DNA from: Holosporales bacterium
GTDB lineage: Bacteria; Pseudomonadota; Alphaproteobacteria; BNTO01
Direction: 5' to 3'
Length of the DNA stretch: 5,154 nt
NCBI GenBank assembly: GCA_031290075.1
Contig: JAITOG010000002.1
Coordinates: forward strand, 1-5,154
Part shown: in pieces, positions 5,057-5,154 of the stretch
How positions within the stretch are numbered: the stretch's first letter is position 1
How the letters are laid out: each line of letters begins with the position of its first letter
Made by a program: the position numbers and the translations under genes
The notes under the pieces: model-generated
What the model saw: the letters and a program-made list of their open reading frames with translations, nothing else
Database searches by the model: none
What the model was told of the DNA's origin: nothing

Positions 5057-5154
5057 TTTAATGTTCAAGGATTCGAAAGGGGTTTTCCAAATTGTCAGAA
5101 TATTACTGCGAACAGGTGAGATGCAGATTCCAGAGAGCGGAAGCTACGACGACC
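5039..5154 (+). repeat. Right copy of 116-bp perfect inverted repeat
   Basis: This is the exact reverse complement of 117-232. It runs to the last base of the window, so the true element is at least this long and may continue. Its sharp inner border at 5039-5041 (AACCCTG) matches the inner border of the left copy, as expected for the end of a discrete element. Both copies point outward from the four-gene block. CCTGTTC (5042-5048) can pair with GAACAGG (5110-5116). The sequence has no transposase motif that I recognise. A copy at a contig end is also what an assembler produces when a repeat breaks the assembly. Confidence 0.95.
5049..5154 (+). CDS. Partial hypothetical ORF in the right repeat, open at the window edge
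   Basis: An ATG at 5049-5051 opens a frame of 35 codons with no stop before the window ends. It begins MNNLMFKDSKG and ends with PESGSYDD. It is identical to the first 35 codons of the frame at 49-222. No Shine-Dalgarno sequence precedes it; another ATG (codon 5, 5061-5063) is a possible start. I do not recognise the family. If it is a gene, the full-length copy lies to the right of this window; if it is not, this is simply an open frame inside a repeated element. Confidence 0.3.
   Translation, partial: MNNLMFKDSKGVFQIVRILLRTGEMQIPESGSYDD

Noticed and set aside
5069..5076. GGATTCGA in the repeat, resembling the tmRNA 5' signature or a tRNA T-loop
   Set aside because: No acceptor-like pairing ends, no tag-peptide frame and no tRNA arms are seen around it, and it occurs in both repeat copies.
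117..5154. Composite transposon carrying the four genes as cargo
   Set aside because: The enclosed genes are housekeeping types, and no transposase or target-site duplication is visible; only the repeats support it.

Overview
The window is AT-rich and carries four intact genes, all on the minus strand. Read in transcription order from right to left they are a small mechanosensitive (MscS-type) channel, ribonuclease HII (rnhB), a large two-module parvulin-type peptidyl-prolyl isomerase/chaperone with an export signal, and ribonuclease III (rnc). The RNase III and RNase HII sequences (LEFLGDRVL, DALEAILGAMYLDGG, AGVDEVGRG, HHRKSYAPI) look most like alphaproteobacterial versions. With the base composition, this suggests a Gram-negative, AT-rich alphaproteobacterium, possibly of the intracellular Rickettsiales/Holosporales type. 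The taxonomic call is inference from motif style, not from a search.

Layout. 1-116: AT-rich left edge. 117-232: left copy of a 116-bp repeat. 233-274: short spacer. 275-955: rnc. 956-1025: spacer with a clear intrinsic terminator that ends the isomerase transcript. 1026-3017: isomerase/chaperone gene, with a good sigma-70-like promoter at 3050-3078. 3018-3370: 353-bp gap with that promoter, tandem CTTTTTAAAAA repeats and a long imperfect hairpin. 3371-3988: rnhB. 4000-4854: mscS-like gene, 11 bp upstream of rnhB and probably cotranscribed with it. 4855-5038: spacer with small overlapping hairpins and a possible broken ORF. 5039-5154: right copy of the repeat, in inverted orientation and running to the last base.

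The most notable structure is the pair of perfect inverted repeats (117-232 and 5039-5154) enclosing all four genes. Each copy carries the same outward-reading frame of at least 35 codons, so they look like the ends of two copies of a dispersed element or gene family, or the cause of an assembly break. The second notable item is the isomerase: two tandem (N-domain + parvulin) modules, each with an incomplete active site, behind an acidic/lysine-rich linker and a lipoprotein-like signal carrying Asp-Asp after the cysteine.

The two nucleases act in RNA metabolism and genome maintenance, the channel in osmotic relief and the isomerase in envelope protein folding. They form ordinary housekeeping units rather than one pathway. 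I do not see a defence system, CRISPR array, tRNA/rRNA gene or transposase.
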